From an uncultured Desulfovibrio sp. (GTDB lineage Bacteria > Desulfobacterota > Desulfovibrionia > Desulfovibrionales > Desulfovibrionaceae): a stretch of DNA of 64,000 nucleotides. The position numbers and the translations under genes are program-made. The DNA is taken from NCBI RefSeq assembly GCF_902477725.1, contig NZ_CABSIF010000005.1, forward strand, positions 124,001-188,000, read 5' to 3'. A model generated the notes under the pieces. That model did no database searches and was not told the DNA's origin. It saw only the letters and a list, made by a program, of their open reading frames with translations. This document shows positions 62,812 to 64,000 of this stretch, piece after piece (the first letter of the stretch is position 1; every line of letters starts with the position of its first letter).

Positions 62812-64000
62812 ATGTCCATGATTGATGCCGCTAACAGGGCAAAACTCAATTCATACCAAGATACTGTCATAAATTACATCACAAATGAGAATGGACATAT
62901 CCTGGCTGTGAGCGATGACCAGGCTTTTTGCACACAGTTGCGCCTAACCCTGGCCAAAGAGATGGGGCTTACGGCGCAGAGCATTTTTACTGCCATTGCA
63001 GATCCCCGCATGATGCTGCGTGAGCTGCGCGACATTCTGGCCCGGCACCCTGCCCCTCTTATCTTTATGGAGCGCAGTATCGGAGGGCAGGATCTGAGCT
63101 TTCTTGTGAGCCAGATCAAGCAGGCCTTCACAGCGCTTAAAATTATTGTGCTCACAAGCGATGTGCAGCGCGACCGCCTCATGCTGCTCCACGAAGTTGG
63201 GGCAGACAACTTTATCGCCAAGCCTGTTTCTGCCAATACTCTCATTGAAAAAATGGCTTTTACCCTCAGGCCGCAAAGCAAGCTAGGGCAGGTCATTGAC
63301 GTGGCAAAAAAGCTGTTGGCGCAAAAAAAATACGACCTGGCACTGACCGCCTGCCAGAAGGTTTTGCAGCTCAAGCCTGGCAGCGCCGCGGCATTTCTGG
63401 TTATGGGCGATATCTTCCGCGCCACCCAGCAATACGACAAAGCACGTATCTCTTATGAATCAGCCGCAAAATCTGCCGATCTCTACCTCGCCCCGCTTCA
63501 GCGCCTTGCTGAAATGTACGCGGAAATTGGCGATGTGACACAGCAGGTGCGCTATCTCGAAAAGCTGGATTCGATCTCGCCTCTTAACGTGAACCGCAAG
63601 GTCAGCTTGGGTGAGGCCCATCTGGCCAACGGCGATGTGGAAAAGGCCGAGGCCTTTTTTGAAAAAGCAGTGGTGCAGATGAACCGAGAAGCTGCCGACG
63701 GCCTCAGCGCCCTCTCAAGTCGGATTGCCAGTATTTATGGCGAACGTGATCCCGAAAAGGCAGAAAAATTTCTGCGCAGCAGCCTTGAGGCCAAGGGCAA
63801 ACGCCTTGGGCGGGAAGATCTGGCCCTGTTCAACCAGCTTGGCATCAGCCTGCGCAGGCAGGGCCGCTGGCAGGACGCCATCAGTGAGTACAAGCGCGCC
63901 ATCAAGGTCGCCCCTGACGACTCCACGCTCTATTATAATGTAGGCATGGCCTTTGCCGAAGGCGCGGATTTTATCCAGGCCAAGGCAAACCTCGTGAAGG
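62812..64000 (+). CDS. Receiver-like/TPR protein (3' end outside window)
   Basis: The first 396 residues of a longer protein, starting M-S-M-I-D-A-A-N after CAGGAG. Residues ~25-150 fold like a receiver: acidic S-D-D at strand 1, conserved Thr in I-V-L-T-S-D and Lys in I-A-K-P. The phospho-acceptor position reads F-M-E-R-S, with Glu instead of Asp. Residues ~165 onward are tetratricopeptide repeats (for example Y-D-L-A-L-T-A-C-Q-K-V-L-Q-L-K-P-G and W-Q-D-A-I-S-E-Y-K-R-A-I). It is probably an adaptor for protein-protein contact rather than an enzyme. The partner is unknown; the C-terminus is cut by the window. Confidence 0.85.
   Translation, partial: MSMIDAANRAKLNSYQDTVINYITNENGHILAVSDDQAFCTQLRLTLAKEMGLTAQSIFTAIADPRMMLRELRDILARHPAPLIFMERSIGGQDLSFLVSQIKQAFTALKIIVLTSDVQRDRLMLLHEVGADNFIAKPVSANTLIEKMAFTLRPQSKLGQVIDVAKKLLAQKKYDLALTACQKVLQLKPGSAAAFLVMGDIFRATQQYDKARISYESAAKSADLYLAPLQRLAEMYAEIGDVTQQVRYLEKLDSISPLNVNRKVSLGEAHLANGDVEKAEAFFEKAVVQMNREAADGLSALSSRIASIYGERDPEKAEKFLRSSLEAKGKRLGREDLALFNQLGISLRRQGRWQDAISEYKRAIKVAPDDSTLYYNVGMAFAEGADFIQAKANLVK

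Overview
The window looks like chromosomal DNA of a Desulfovibrio-type sulfate reducer (Desulfovibrionaceae). This rests on several things: an outer-membrane homotrimeric-porin type protein typical of that group, a giant adhesin with the N-terminal module of Desulfovibrio biofilm adhesins, abundant two-component and c-di-GMP proteins, and a complete S10-spc-alpha ribosomal operon with zinc-binding forms of S14, L36, S4 and L24. The genus is inferred from recalled protein families; no database search was possible.

Layout. (1) 1-3.5 kb: the tail of a LysR regulator, a 1.4 kb AT-rich gap with two terminators, a PilZ-domain protein and an AraC regulator. (2) 3.9-9.3 kb: a 1,773-residue repeat adhesin on the minus strand. 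It has an N-terminal module with a PAAG motif (the LapG-type cleavage signature) and about 30 copies of a G-M-x-A / S-N-x-I beta-solenoid repeat. (3) 10.2-19.5 kb: a signalling block made of a chemotaxis receptor, a response regulator with an HD-GYP c-di-GMP phosphodiesterase, a 1,475-residue hybrid kinase, and a V4R sensor translationally coupled to a GGDEF diguanylate cyclase. With the PilZ protein, regions 1-3 contain c-di-GMP synthesis, breakdown and reception around one surface adhesin.

(4) 20.3-41.8 kb: a catabolic island matching the E. coli yge/ygf/yqe purine cluster. It comprises the sigma-54 activator YgeV, diaminopropionate ammonia-lyase YgeX, hydrolase YgeY, carbamate kinase, the carbamoyltransferase homologue YgeW, a hydantoinase, aminohydrolase SsnA, Fe-S flavoprotein YgfK, an outer-membrane porin, an NCS2 purine permease, an XdhD-type molybdenum hydroxylase, the cofactor enzymes MocA/YgfJ, YqeC and YqeB, and a RidA deaminase. 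A textbook -24/-12 promoter precedes ygeX. The likely logic is that the purine enters through porin and permease, is oxidised or reduced at XdhD/YgfK, and is opened by the amidohydrolases. Carbamoyl groups then give ATP through carbamate kinase, and 2,3-diaminopropionate becomes pyruvate plus ammonia, with RidA clearing 2-aminoacrylate. YgfK here lacks most of the usual NAD(P)H-binding part, which suggests a different electron donor.

(5) 41.8-47.2 kb: a nested 86-bp palindrome and a repeated 28-nt hairpin motif, an SSS-family transporter, a glutamate dehydrogenase behind a second near-perfect sigma-54 promoter, and a decayed porin paralogue. (6) 47.4-62.6 kb: the ribosomal operon rpsJ...rplQ on the minus strand, with secY, map and rpoA, a promoter about 545-570 nt upstream of rpsJ, and internal hairpins. 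(7) 62.8 kb to the end: a receiver-like/TPR protein running off the window, with Glu in place of the phospho-accepting Asp.
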